Shown here piece by piece: positions 14,234 to 25,800 of a DNA stretch of 64,000 nt. How positions within the stretch are numbered: the stretch's first letter is position 1; the number at the start of each line of letters is the position of its first letter. The stretch lies in the NCBI RefSeq assembly GCF_050436995.1, contig NC_134763.1, positions 9,233,001-9,297,000 of the forward strand. Reading direction: 5' to 3'. The translations under genes and the position numbers were made by a program. This DNA comes from Anticarsia gemmatalis. Taxonomy: Eukaryota; Arthropoda; Insecta; Lepidoptera; Erebidae. The notes under the pieces were generated by a model. That model was not told the DNA's origin. It did not search any database and saw nothing but the letters and a program-made list of their open reading frames with translations.

Positions 14234-15988
14234 CTTATACAGCACCGAACAACCGTTTCACAGCACAACACTAGTTATATTACCATAAGCATTGTTATTT
14301 GATCACTAAACACGACACTGTATACATTTTTGGAACACGGTTCATACACGAAGCCGATGCCGACGCAATCACAACAATACTCAGTAAATTTTATAGTACG
14401 GTCGACTGGTGAATCGCAGCGAGCCAACCGAGGGCGTTCGATACGATACGTTTGACAGCCAGCTGCCTAGTGTTTCCACACCCAATCCAAATTCTACACT
14501 AATTTAAAAATTAATTCAGAGGACAATCATTTCAAATTAGAAAGAAAATTATTTTGTACTTTACGAAACTACGGATAAAATAAATATATTAATACTTTAT
14601 GGAAATGCAATTTTTCTGTCAAAAAATAAAGTATCATAAAATAGCTGACGTCCAAATAAATATTCACATATTTATAATGTGTAAATTAATCACGATTAGT
14701 GATTTTAAATACCTTCTATTTAAATCCAATTATAATATAATTGAAGCATGTACGAATGTTCAGATGTTGTTTTAATATCTCCTTACAGAACTGGTAACGG
14801 TAAACACTACATACTTTATTGATAAAATTGTTTTTTATTTGTCGGTTATTAAACATTTTTAAGAAATAAGCCTTAATAAACTGCTATTCCGTAGTTTAAG
14901 GGGGAATTAATTCTATTGGTCACACTGATTTGTTACTTGCTGTCACTACTAGATGTCACTTTATGAACGCGTTCAAAGGAATAAAATTTTACTGTGTTCA
15001 ATTTTATTCATTTACGGATCAATCGTCAAGATTTAATTTGCGTTATTTTTATGTAATTAATGATTTAATAATAATCAAAATAATCTACTGAATACAGTTT
15101 TTCTCTCTCTCGCCTAAACTAAATTTGATGTATTTGTAAAATTAAGTGTAATCTGTACAATAAAAAGTAATATCTGGGTAATCAATTCAACGCTTATGGA
15201 GCTATATAAACTTAATATTTTTGATGAATCTCTAGACTAACTGATGATGTGAAAGGATTAAAAAACCTCTGAATCTATTCATAATATTTATTTGTATTGT
15301 CCCTACCGTACGAGTTATTTTTTTTACTTTGGCGTTACTTTACGTTAAGGTTTATGGATGTTTTTGGAAGGACTTATTAAAAACAATTTGGACAAGTAAA
15401 CGAAAAAATATTTTATTTATAATAAAAATAACAAAGACAGAATTATATATAAAAACCAATACCACTAAAATTATACTTGCACTTATGCATAACTGTAAAT
15501 CCTTACGATCTAACAATATCAAATATTTTAAATTAAATAAAAAAAGGGATATAATTCGTATGTATATAGATAATCATGCACAATTTCGATATTTACCTAA
15601 TACCCAAGATCTTATAAAATGCTTAAAATTAATTATCAGACTAGATTAGGGATAGAAGCTTAACGACTATTTAAAAATGAAATACAGCGACTTTTGTATA
15701 AAAATGCAAAAATCTTAAGAAAGAAATGCACTACTCATTCATGTCCACAAATCGATACACACAGTTTAGATAATAAGGCTATGTTGTTTCTCCTTTGAGA
15801 TAAACACCTACATAATATTTGCGCACAAACTTACAAAATGCAAGCTTATATTTTTATAATGGAATAGGGATTTTACAATTTACAAAATGGAATGCTTTAG
15901 ATGAACACAACTAATAATACCAACTGCAAATAATAAGGCGATAATTCTAATCAGACAACATTATTTTTCCCCGAAGAGGTGTTATTTT
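14234..15988. other. PACS 5' flank and GSTZ1 3' flank (intergenic)
   Basis: The PACS promoter and 5' UTR should lie just above 14,233. The 14,400-14,470 stretch is locally GC-richer (GCGAGCCAACCGAGGGCG, ATACGATACG) and may contain the start site. The rest is AT-rich. A 106-codon plus-strand frame at 15,329-15,649 is Lys/Ile/Asn-rich and resembles no family, so I treat it as chance. Confidence 0.4.
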
Positions 15989-15994
15989 TTTAAT
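15989..15994 (-). terminator. Possible poly(A) signal (ATTAAA) of GSTZ1
   Basis: ATTAAA on the minus strand lies about 77 nt after the GSTZ1 stop. No canonical AATAAA occurs closer. Confidence 0.3.
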
Positions 15995-16070
15995 ATGGCA
16001 AGATTTTCTTTATACAAATTATTGTAGCACTATAATAGGGTACCTATGTGTAGCATTTGTTCCGGCGGGT

Positions 16071-19000
16071 TTACTTGGCGACTTCTGGCGGACAGTCGGG
16101 CTGTGATGAAGGATGGGCAGCGCGGAACGCAGGGTGGTTTTCCAACTCGCGATCGATACGCAGAATGATGGGGAAGGGACGCAGGTCAACATGGAATCTG
16201 AAAATAAAAATATAATCGTTTACTTAGGCACTTGTCCCACCAACAGCGAGTAAACGATTAACTATCGACTATTTTCTCGCTCAAGAAACGTACAATAGAT
16301 ATAACATTCCGTGTAAATAAAAGAGATGCATATACTAATAGTTGATGACACTGCCGCTTTACTAGTTTTGTTGCTAAGCGACAAGCTGTCAAAAATGGAC
16401 TCGCCCAACGATTAGAACCACGGAATAATAAAAATTACTGGAAGAATCACTAAGAAAAATATATCAAATAAATTTATACTTTACTGCTCGTTAATAGAGT
16501 TTTGTTTAGTTTTAATGTCTGTTCGAAAAACAGTCTCGAGCGAGACTTACTTTTAAGAGCCTTTGTCCCTCTTTAACAGTTGCCACTGTATAATGTTTGT
16601 AACTTATGGTGGTAATTTTAAGATTATTACTGAATTTAAATTCGGTAATTGTTGTTTCATTAAACAGAATTTTGGTATAAAAACAATCAAAAGTAGTTTT
16701 ATACATTATTTATTACTCTTGATGCACACTAAGGATAGTTTGTATCTTGAAAATGTTATAATTCTTAGTGATCCTTCCAGTTAGTACTAATTCTTCCATG
16801 ATTAGAACACACGCCGAGAGAGCAACCAGCTGTCATTAAACAACTACGCACTCGTTACTCGTTCATCGTCGGCGGTGGGACAAGTGCCTAACTAGGTACC
16901 AGATAAAATTGTTGCAACTTATATGGATAAACTATCCTAGCATGAATCCCAGTTCTTCCGTGCTATCTCTGGGGTCCACTTATACAAACATACAGAACAA
17001 ATATCCAGTCCCATCACAACTACTTCTACCAAGTAGGACTTAAAAGCATCACCTCCTGACACAGCAGTAGCATCTTGGCTACCACATTTACTAGAGCTCT
17101 TAAAGATGATCACGAACTTCTTACTAGCAAATAAATATCAAGCCCTCTATTTACCTTCTAGCATTAAACACTTGAGGAACAAGGCAGCAGTCAGCCAGCG
17201 TGATCTCATCTCCCACGCAGTACTTGCCAGCCGAAGCCGACAACAATTTCTCCACAGCCCGGAAACCTCGCGTGATCCAGTGCTGGGCCCATTCCTTCTT
17301 CTTCTCTTCACCCACGTAGATCAGGACTATCAGGTTTTGCAGGGGCTGGATACCGGAGGAAATCACCTGAAAAAACAAACAAGTATATTGTGATGTATTA
17401 CAAGATATCATGATGGGAGTTGGGGAAGTATGAATGGTAAAATTAAATTTTGATTTTAGCATGTAGTTTTTGCCAGCATCCATGGCATCAAATTAAGTAT
17501 GAAAAAAAGCAACTGCAATTAATTTAAAATCTACATAAAAAACAGAGGAAGGCCCTTGTTTTGAAATTCAACAAGTGCTCACATAAGCACATGTTGCCAA
17601 CAACAAAAATAACTGGAGATATGTTTATATAATTTTATTACATAATGATAATAAGGATATGAGTACAGATAAGAGCCAGTATATAGTAGTAGTAAATAAA
17701 GCTTAAGTAAAGACGTAAGAAGTATTTACTTTACATAATCATTTGTTTTCTAGAAGTACTTCAATTAAAAAGATAAGAATGTTGAGTGAGTGAACTCAAG
17801 AAACAATATAGTTTATAGGGTTCAGCAATGTAAAAGTAATTTATTACAATACTAAAACCCTTTATTTGAATGTGTTGGTAAATAAAAAGGAATTTAAAGA
17901 GGGTAGTTCCATTTTTAGCTTAGTATGATTGTGACAACACCATCTATGCATGTTGGAGTTACCAGAAAAAGTTTCGAAACACCCTCTGTTAATTTACCTC
18001 ACATATTTCGCGAACTTTGGCACGTTTGAAGCAATCCTGGGGCATCAATGGCCTTTGAGGTCTGGTCTCTTCCAAATAATGCATTATGTTCAATGATTCA
18101 ACAAGTGTATGCCCATCTGAAAAATTAAGATGTTTATGGATGTTGTTAACTGCATTACTTTTTAAAGAACTTTATATCTTAGGAGAAGACAAGAAATTTA
18201 CTGGTGCTAATTACAAGTAGTATTAATTTTTAACATCAAAGTGACTGAAGCAAGTTAACCACAACAGTCAAATGTGGATTGGGGACTTGGTACCCTCTGA
18301 GAACAGTTTAAAAAATTATAACGATTCTCATTGGTGTGCGTCTTAGATTTTGAACACTCAACAACTTCCATGGTAGCTAAATTAATAATAATAAATACAT
18401 TTTATTAAATCCAAATTATAACATTACCTATGCAAAGAGATGGCACTTGTTCCATAGGGTTCACCTCTCTATACTCATTGCAATGTTGTTCCCCGCCTCC
18501 CTTAATGAGGCTGACAGCTTTAATATCATATGGGATCTCCTTCAAATTGAGCGCAATTCTCACACGCCAAGAACATGAGCTTCTCCAGTATGAATATAAC
18601 ACTGGCTGAAAATTTTATATTAAGATAAGCATTTGTCTACAGAATTAGAATTTAAAAAAAATATTTCATTCAAATTCGCAAGCAGTATTTATTAGTTATT
18701 TGTTAGATTAATAAGGCTATAGTCCACCACCCTGGCCAAGTGCGGGTTGGCAGACTTCACACACCTTCTGAGAGCATAGAGGACTCGCAGGTGTGCAGGT
18801 TTTAAGATGTTTTCCTTCACCAATAAAGCAAATGATAATGAATACTAATACGCACATGATTTCGAAAAGACAGTGGTTGTCTTGAATGTGAACCCGAGAC
18901 CTCTACCTTGGCAGTCCAATTGCTAGACTTAAGTATAAAATGTAAAAGTGAGTATACAATGGAAAACAAACAACGCACCAGTTAGTTACAGATGATTATT

Positions 19001-19424
19001 CAAGTTAGTTTATTATTTGTTATTTTAGGAGGCAAAAATTATGAAAGAGAAACAGTCAAGCATGCTTAAAAAACCCCAAGTGACAGATTAGTGTTTTCTT
19101 AATGTGTTAGTAAAAGAAAATGGTTTGTTAGTTATACTTTTCACGATAATCATACTCATATTAATTTATTACCTTCTCAATAATTTCGTCACTCATGGTT
19201 TATAGCGCGACCTGCCTGTTGGAGCGAAGCCTCAGAAAAATGATTTATCCTGATGAAAATTTTATACTTCGCTCAGTAGTTAATAAACAAGTTAAACCAG
19301 ATTTATAGTAAACCAGTAACGACTACAAATGTCTCAAGATAGACCGGTATGCAAATTGTAATAAAAATAGAGTCAATGCGATAGTAACAAGTAAACAGGC
19401 GTGCGAAAAACATACCTTAGCCAT
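16071..19424 (-). CDS. GSTZ1: Glutathione S-transferase zeta / maleylacetoacetate isomerase
   Basis: GSTZ isomerises maleylacetoacetate to fumarylacetoacetate in tyrosine and phenylalanine breakdown, using glutathione, in the cytosol. Exons on the minus strand: alternative starts 19416-19424 (MAK) or 19173-19196 (MSDEIIEK), then 18428-18605, 17998-18116, 17155-17366 and 16071-16197 (stop TAA). All junctions are GT-AG and keep frame. The protein is 219 aa (MSDE form) or 214 aa (MAK form), the usual length. The N-terminal thioredoxin-like domain carries the zeta signature YSYWRSSCSWRVRIAL, with the glutathione-activating Ser/Cys, and NPMEQVPSL with the cis-proline. The helical C-terminal domain has GIQPLQN, KYCVGDEITLADCCLVPQV, and ends SQPDCPPEVAK. 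A 662-bp MITE and a decayed SINE sit in the last intron, and another SINE in the first. The promoter region is shared head-to-head with the RBIS-like gene. Confidence 0.95.
16227..16888. mobile_element. MITE-like element with TIR GGCACTTGTCCCACC in GSTZ1 intron
   Basis: The ends are inverted copies of GGCACTTGTCCCACC, flanked by TA on both sides, consistent with Tc1/mariner-type insertion. A longer reading with TIR TAGGCAC... and an ACT duplication also fits. The 662-bp interior has further inverted blocks (ACTGAATTTAAATTCGGTAA; AGCTGTCA on both sides) and no transposase frame. Confidence 0.7.
16965..17097 (-). repeat. Degenerate tRNA-derived SINE
   Basis: The phrases 'acctcctgacacagcagtagcatcttggctaccac' and 'acttatacaaacatacagaacaaat' parallel the head and body of the 10253-10433 SINE, with many substitutions. 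Confidence 0.5.
18711..18930 (-). repeat. SINE-like repeat in GSTZ1 first intron
   Basis: The minus strand reads 'tctagcaattggactgccaaggtagaggtctcgggttcacattcaa', then 'gtgaaggaaaacatcttaaaacctgcacacctgcgag', then 'ggtgtgtgaagtctgccaacccgcacttggccagggtggtggac'. This is a widespread lepidopteran short retroelement with a B-box-like GGGTTCACATTC. Confidence 0.7.
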
Positions 19425-19898
19425 GGCGGAAATATTCCCGTTGTATTTCGTGTAGTAAGTAATTTTGACGGCTTTTATATAATCCTTTACACAATAGGTA
19501 AACTATTATATCAATGCTGATATGAATAAAACTATGTAAATAATGAGCTCCTTTATCAATGAAATAGCAATGTATCGTAAATTTATCAATCCTTGCGCTC
19601 AGTTACATGCAGACACCTTACACAGATTATAAAGCAACACACAACGAATAAGTTAAACCTGTCTAATTTTACAATTTAATAGTTAAAAATTATCTTTTAT
19701 GATTGGGCTACGAAAAGTAATTTAATTGGTGATTTATAAGAATATTTATTTCTACGCGTTAGGACATTTTTATTCTTAAACGCAATTAAGTACTCAAGTA
19801 TTTTTGACATAACCATTTGACACTTGGACATCGGATTTGATCGGATAATATTTTGGTTTTGCTTCGTGCACGTGAGATTATCAAATAATATATTAAAA
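19425..19898. promoter_or_regulatory. Shared divergent promoter region GSTZ1 / RBIS-like
   Basis: Only 474 bp separate the upstream GSTZ1 start codon (MAK form) from the RBIS-like start codon, with the genes head to head. Both 5' UTRs and core promoters must lie here. I see no obvious TATA pair, so a broad bidirectional promoter is an inference from spacing. Confidence 0.5.
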
Positions 19899-20440
19899 AT
19901 GGGTAAAAATAATAAAAAGGGTCCTAAGGCCAATGTGTTTAAAGTGGCTGGAGCGAAAAGCCTCAAGAAAACTAAAGCCAAAGCTGTGAACTTGGGCTTG
20001 AAAAATGTAAGGTTATGTTTTCTTTACAGTCCTGAAATGATTTTAATCCGAGACAAGAAATTAAGTAAATAATTAAGTCCTTAGCTAGTAATACAATATA
20101 TCATACCAATACAATATCATTTAACAAGAATTTCAGTTTCACAATCTCCGAATTCATTCTAAAAACAAAGATATTACGAGCTTACATTTTCCTGCCAAAT
20201 AAGTCTGTATAATATATGTGTCCATTTACTTACATAATTGCTTAAATCGACTTTGTTCTGTTTCAGATCAAGCAAAAAGTACAAGACATAGACAAGGAGT
20301 TCGTAGAAATCAGTAAAAAGCCCAAGCAGACTCCATCACCTGCACCTAAGCCTAAGCCTCCTCAGAAAAAGAATCAAAAGAAAGTGACCAAGGAGGATAT
20401 AGCAAAAGCAGCCGAGGCTGTAGTCAAAATGGACTTATAA
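19899..20440 (+). CDS. RBIS: Ribosomal biogenesis factor (RBIS / C8orf59-like)
   Basis: RBIS proteins are small, very basic nucleolar factors implicated in making 60S ribosomal subunits. Exon 1 is 19899-20006 (36 codons, donor AAT|GTAAGG) and exon 2 is 20267-20440 (acceptor TTTCAG), ending in TAA, for 93 aa in all. The start is the only sensible ATG: MGKNNKKGPKANVFKVAGAK. It matches the family's defining N-terminus, K-GPK--NVF-VA--K-[FL]K-K-KAK, followed by NLKN/NLGLKN. The second exon gives a short helix (KQKVQDIDKEFVEISKK), a Pro/Lys linker (APKPKPPQKKNQKK) and a C-terminal helix ending AEAVVKMDL. It is divergent from GSTZ1. Identification is by motif; length and charge fit the family. Confidence 0.85.
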
Positions 20441-21022
20441 CATTTGTTTATACTATAGATAAGTTAATACTTTTAATCTAAGTTTTGTTTTTATAAGTTT
20501 TGTAATATATTTTATTTTATTTTAATTGGGGTATTTTTATTTCTCCTACCAGGAATAGTAGGTTTAACTTAGTTACTGGGTATTCTATAACACTCATTTG
20601 TAGAAGGTATCTACAGTGGATTTTTGTGTAAGATTAACATAATATAGTTAAAATACTAGAAACACTACACAATCTGGGTAAGAGACTCTGATACATTAAG
20701 TACCTCACTAACTATGCATAATGAAGATTTCTTCTTGTCTGTAGATCATTAAGAAGATACAGGATTAGTGTTGTTTGCATGAATTCATTTATCTGCACAA
20801 CTAATTAGGTAGCTTTCTTACGTTAGGTTGGTTTGGCAATATCTAGAGAATCACAAGACTGACTACAAGCAATTACTACACTTGTTTGGCTTGCACAAAT
20901 CAGGTAGTGCCTACGGGTCCTATCATGAAAGGCTAGGCAGAGTAATGCCAAACAATGTCTGTAGCAAGCCTTTGATCTATGAATGTCATATTTGAGTAAA
21001 AAAACAACATGTTAATATGTCT
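20441..21022. other. Convergent 3' flanks of RBIS-like gene and muscle gene
   Basis: This is AT-rich 3' UTR and spacer. The RBIS-like transcript probably ends within about 100 nt of its stop, but no canonical AATAAA is obvious. A short stretch near 20,860-20,960 has TTTGGC/GCCAAA inverted words of unknown origin. Confidence 0.4.
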
Positions 21023-21028
21023 TTTATT
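21023..21028 (-). terminator. Poly(A) signal AATAAA for the Glu/Ala-rich 3' end
   Basis: AATAAA on the minus strand lies about 280 nt past the stop at 21309-21311. Another AATAAA occurs at 21164-21169. Confidence 0.45.
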
Positions 21029-21308
21029 GTTAAAATTTAACAAAATATAACATCATTAAAACACTTAAGCTAGTAACATTTAAGTTTTAGTTTTTTGGTT
21101 AACGGTGGTAGACAATTTCCTAAACATAGTACGAAGGAAGGAGTACTTTCATTGTTGCATAATTTTATTACGCAAAAGAAAGGGAGGTGAGAGACACGAC
21201 CACCTTATTGCTATCACATCATTCATGTCTACCCTATAACAAAAAATGCGCATGAATGACATTTAGCATAACAGAACTTAACTATATAAAAATAAATTAA
21301 GATTTTGT

Positions 21309-22818
21309 TTATTCCTCGTCGGTTAGGTCCGGTTCCGCTTTCTCGTCTTCACTGACGTCTCCGGCCTCCGCTTCGGGTTCGGGCTCGGCCGCGGGGGCTG
21401 CAGGGGCTTCGGTTTCGGGGGATTCGGGCTCTTCTACGATGGGCTCGGGTTCTTCTGCGGCAGGTTCACTGTACAAAAACAAAAAATGCTTTACAATAAA
21501 ATTTAGGGTCATGATAGGCAGTTGGATCTGGTAGGATACAAGTCTGTTAAAAGATAGACTAGATATTGTTTATCGACTTGGCAATGTTGATCTTCCAAAA
21601 TGGTACAGGTCTTTACCTGGCTTCAGCTTCAGGAACATCAGCAGCAGAACCACTGTGTGAGAGCTCTTCAAGGCGGGCGGCGGCCAGTTCAGACTCTTGT
21701 CTCGCAATCTCGGCTAACTCAGCAGCCTATAACAATAAACATGAAATGTTAATGATCGACCTTGCATGATAAGCTTTCGTAAAGAGGTACCTCTTTACGA
21801 AAGCTTATAGTCAATCCTCTTAACATGATCTATATTAATTGTAGTTTTTACGATGAAATGGGTTATTACCTGTCTTGCAAGCTCGGCTTCACGTTCTTCC
21901 TGTGCTTGTTTCTCCAACTCCTCTAGCCTGGCGAGTTCCTCCTGTCTCCTTTGTTCCGCCTGCCTCTCCTCCTCGAGCCTGGCTTCTTCTGCCAATTTGG
22001 TTTCTTCGGCTAACCTGGCTTCCTCAGCCAAGCGGGCCTCTTCGGCGAGCCTAGCCTCTTCAGCCAAACGGGCTTCCTCCGCAAGCTTGGCCTCTTCGGC
22101 TTTCTTGGCTTCTTCGGCTAACCTCTGTTCCTCAGCCTTGCGGGCTTCCTCGGCCAACTTGGCCTCCTCAGCTTTACGGGCCTCTTCAGCCAGGCGCGCT
22201 TCTTCGGCTTTTCGTGCCTCTTCTTCGGCTTTCCTGGCTTCTTCCTCGGCCTTGCGTTTAGCTTCCTCGACCTTGCGGGCTTCTTCTTCCGCCTTCTTTT
22301 TATCAGCTGCCTCACGCTCAGCCTAGAAATTTGAATATAGAGGTACAATGTTGACACACTTTCAGTATGAAGAAGAACTTCATTATAAGGATTGTAAGTT
22401 ACATACCTGAGCTTTGCGTTCAGCGTCACGTTTGGCTTCTTCTTTCAAAGCTCTGTAATAGAAAGAAATCGTCATTGTTAACCGCAATCTTTGATAAATT
22501 TATTGTAATTTAAAGCTACTTCAATACAAGAGTCATACTTCTCTTCAGCGGCACGGGCTTCTTCCTGCCTCTTCCTCTTGATCTCAGCGAGATCAGCCGC
22601 TGGTGTCATGACGGGCTCGACGGTGACGGCGCGGAATCTGGCTTCACGCTCGGCCTTGGCTGCCTTCAGTTCGAGTGCCGGGTCCTCCATCAATTGCGGC
22701 ACCTGGAACTTGCGGCTCGGCCTCCAAGGTAGCAGTTTGACTGCACCGAGGCCAATGTTACGCGGGTTCCGTATGCAATGACCATTGGTGAAGCAACCAG
22801 CTCCCAGTTCTTGGGCTA
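21309..22818 (-). CDS. Glu/Ala/Lys-rich tail exons of the muscle gene (or separate transcript)
   Basis: Exons on the minus strand: about 22539-22818, 22407-22452, 21870-22322, 21617-21726 and 21309-21468, with stop TAA. Junctions keep frame with consensus GT-AG, giving about 349 residues. The first exon encodes a non-repetitive segment (GAGCFTNGHCIRNPRNIGLG, AVKLLPWRPSRKFQVPQLME). There follow about 190 residues of heptad-like charged helix built from EEARLAEEARLAEEA-type repeats, then a Pro/Glu-rich acidic end (EPEPIVEEPESPETEAP ... EPDLTDEE). Such E/A/K/R arrays form long single helices or coiled coils. The 5' splice boundary is uncertain: candidate acceptors at 22818, 22809 and 22800 are all phase 1 and match the phase-1 donors at 24273 and 23898, but none has a strong polypyrimidine tract. 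Joined to the muscle exons the product would be about 520-590 aa. An independent promoter near 22.9-23.4 kb is the alternative. Confidence 0.6.
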
Positions 22819-25800
22819 CTTCCGATCGCTTCACGTTGTGATGTGAATGTCAATGGTCATTGTAAACGAACAGATGACGGACAATAAGCGACGCAGCACA
22901 ATGATCGTGATCATGATGCTGTCTTATCGAAGCTGTTAGACCTCAGCACCAAGCTCGATGACAAGCCTTAATGGCATGGGTTTGCTATGACTTCGTATAT
23001 TTCATTTTCAGTGCAGCTTCATGCTGTAATGCGTATGGTAGTGCAGTTGTCCCGTGTGGCTTCTAAATTGCATTCCTTTTTGATCCTTTCATTACATTCC
23101 GTGAAGTGTGATCATGTTTCAAAAGTATGGTGACTGAGTTCTACTTTGAATGCACATTCTGTGATTATATCTTAATTCAAAAAATACTTATAGGGTAATT
23201 TCTTTTAAATTTTAATTTAATCATAATTTTTAAATTTATTATGTGTGTTAATCGAACTGTTAGACAATTTTAGTCAAGAAGCGAAGCGTTAAAAGAAGCT
23301 TGGATTTAGAAGCATGACATTGGGTAGAACGAACGTGCAATTAAAACAACGATAATTCCAGTATAAATTCTTTATTGTTAAGTAAAATCAGTCGAGTTAA
23401 GTGAAAACGGGACGTCTCGGCCACCGACAAAACTTCGGCGCAGAACACCTCGCTATCACAAAGATGACTAGGAGGTAAATAAAATTATAGATATGATTCG
23501 TTCGTCGCAATTCGTAAACTTATGTAACAAAAATATAATCTGTAATAAATTATGAATAAAAAAATAGATGATCTTGGTTAGTTCTAGCGTGTTATACCGA
23601 GATCAGAGAGCGCGAAGGGCGGGCGCGGCGCGGGCGCGGGCCGCCCGGGCTGTGCCGGGCAGCGCCGAGCCCGCGCCGCGCCGCGCAGAGGGAGCTACGC
23701 GCACTGCGCCGCCGTCGGCTGTTCCGGCGCGCCGCCCGCTGCAAGAGACACCACACTCAGGGTTAGACACGGACTTTAGACCTCGGTTTATGTTCATTTT
23801 ACGCACCTTTTCACTTTTAGACCGGTTTAAAGACTTATTTAAAGAATTAAGCGAGGGATTGTAAGCGAGCGCTAGCGTTGCGACTGTTCCGTGGTACCTG
23901 TGGCCTTCTCGACGGCCAGGCCGGCGGCTGCGAGCCTGTTCTTGGCATAGAAAGAGAGGAGGTTCACGTCGTCCCTGATGCTAAGTTCCTTGTAGAGAGG
24001 CCTACGGTTGGAGAAGGCCTTGTTACCGGTGTAGTGCACGCACGCGAGGTGACCGCGTCCTGGTGAGAACACCTCATTGTTACCACGGGGACACACTGGA
24101 ATTTTAACTGTTAGTCGGTTGTCAAACTGGAGGACAGTGGAAGAAACCGTTATTGGATAAAGTGCACATCAGTCGTTTTTAATTCGTTTAGTCGGTTATC
24201 CTTGAGTGGATAGTCGTGTTTCGTAGGTCGTACCTGAATTGTATTGTCGTACAGCAATAGTTTCATTCTTACCGGAGAACTTCTTGGCTGGCTCCTGGTA
24301 AGTGGACATAATTTGGATATGTTGGGCGACATTGGAGCGGAGGGGGAGCAGCAGTCTCGCGACATACGCGTCGCTGCTGTAGCGGTACGGAACCGGCTCG
24401 CCGTACGAATATCTGTCGATGTAGTGATGCGATCGTTACGAAGATAATAAAAGCAAGCAAACCACCATTTATGAGCGCAGTGCGGATGTTAATGATACAG
24501 ATCAAAATAGCTGGCAAACAGTTTATTGGAACAGAAGATAGCAAACATCGGCTGACATTTAATGACGCTATAATTAAAGTGACTTTAAAGTCACGTGCGT
24601 GCACTGTCCCAAGAGCGTCAGTCACGTACAAAACGGACATAAGTTATTTGGCTAGCTGATCTACAGAGGCGATGACACGTTTCCGAAAACTGGAACATTG
24701 CAACCGTCGAAATTTTGAAAGGTAATTAAATTTTGGCAGCAAATCGAGTTTTTATCATTTACAATGTATGACCAGCAGGTACATGACTGCCAAATGACAA
24801 GCTTCTGGCTGTAAGACCGTCAATGTCACTGCCAGGGCGGCCGTTTGATAGACGCATCAATGGGTCGGTTATTTTAGTACTGTTACATCAGGCCAACAAA
24901 AACTTGACCTGGCATTGGAACTCATACGTCAGCAAGGTTTGTTCAATGTTCTTGGAGCCAAGGACGGAAGCAGAGACGTTGAAATCTATAGATATGCTAT
25001 AGAATATCCTTGTGTCGTAGAGACGTATCGAATAAAGGTCTTTAGGTAGTTAAAGTGGTCTTTAATGAATAATTTCTACTTACGAGTATATGGATTCGAG
25101 AGGTCCTACGGTCTTAGCACGGGGTACGACGGAGCGTGCGCGTGTGAGGAGCGCAGCAGTGTCCGCACGTATGCGGCTCCTTTCATCTTCGAATGCCTGG
25201 AAAAGTAGTAAAACAACATGATTATCACTAGATATTAAGTTCATCTTAACTAAATTTAAGAAGAGAAAAGTTCAATGTAACTCGCAATTGGGTAACTGAA
25301 ATGTGTGCCAATGACTATGGGCTTTAAAGAGAGGACGTTTCTTATAGAAGACTCTACAGGAAAGAAGTTCTGCATAAGATTTTTTGCATGATCTTACCTT
25401 GGTGGATTCAGAACGGTAGAAGTCGTCGACGGCTGAGATCGAGAGTGCGGGGCGGTGGCGGTACGCGATGCGGTCCAACTCACGGAGGACTACTGAGGGG
25501 CGCACGCGCACACGCACCACGTGGTGGGGTGGTTCGGGGTACGTGACGAGTCGAGTGACAGTGCGAGAAGTCGGCCTGTATATCAGCTCAGCCTGAAACA
25601 TTCCAATCTCCGTCTTAGCACAAGGTCAAACATCAAACTTTATGTTGTCAGTAATAAAACATAATGTGTGAAAAATGTATGTTTTCGAGCGAGCATATGG
25701 CGTTTAATTACTTTACCTTGCTTGCAGTCGTAAATTTTGATAATAATAGACTTATGCAATAGAAAGTCTGCTGTCTGATGAAAAGATAATATAACCAATA

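Noticed and set aside
15329..15649. 106-aa plus-strand frame
   Set aside because: Extremely Ile/Lys/Asn-rich, typical of AT-rich noncoding DNA; no start context or homology.
22118..22429. Minus-strand 103-aa Lys/Arg/Pro-rich frame and plus-strand 157-aa Ser/Ala-rich frame (21853-22326)
   Set aside because: Both are shadows of the Glu/Ala/Lys repeat exon in other frames; the spliced frame with GT-AG borders explains the sequence.
24269..24640. 123-aa minus-strand frame and the ATG at IMSTYQEP as an independent gene start
   Set aside because: The 123-aa frame is out of phase with the conserved exon. The ATG lies inside an open frame that extends to an acceptor fitting the preceding exon's phase.
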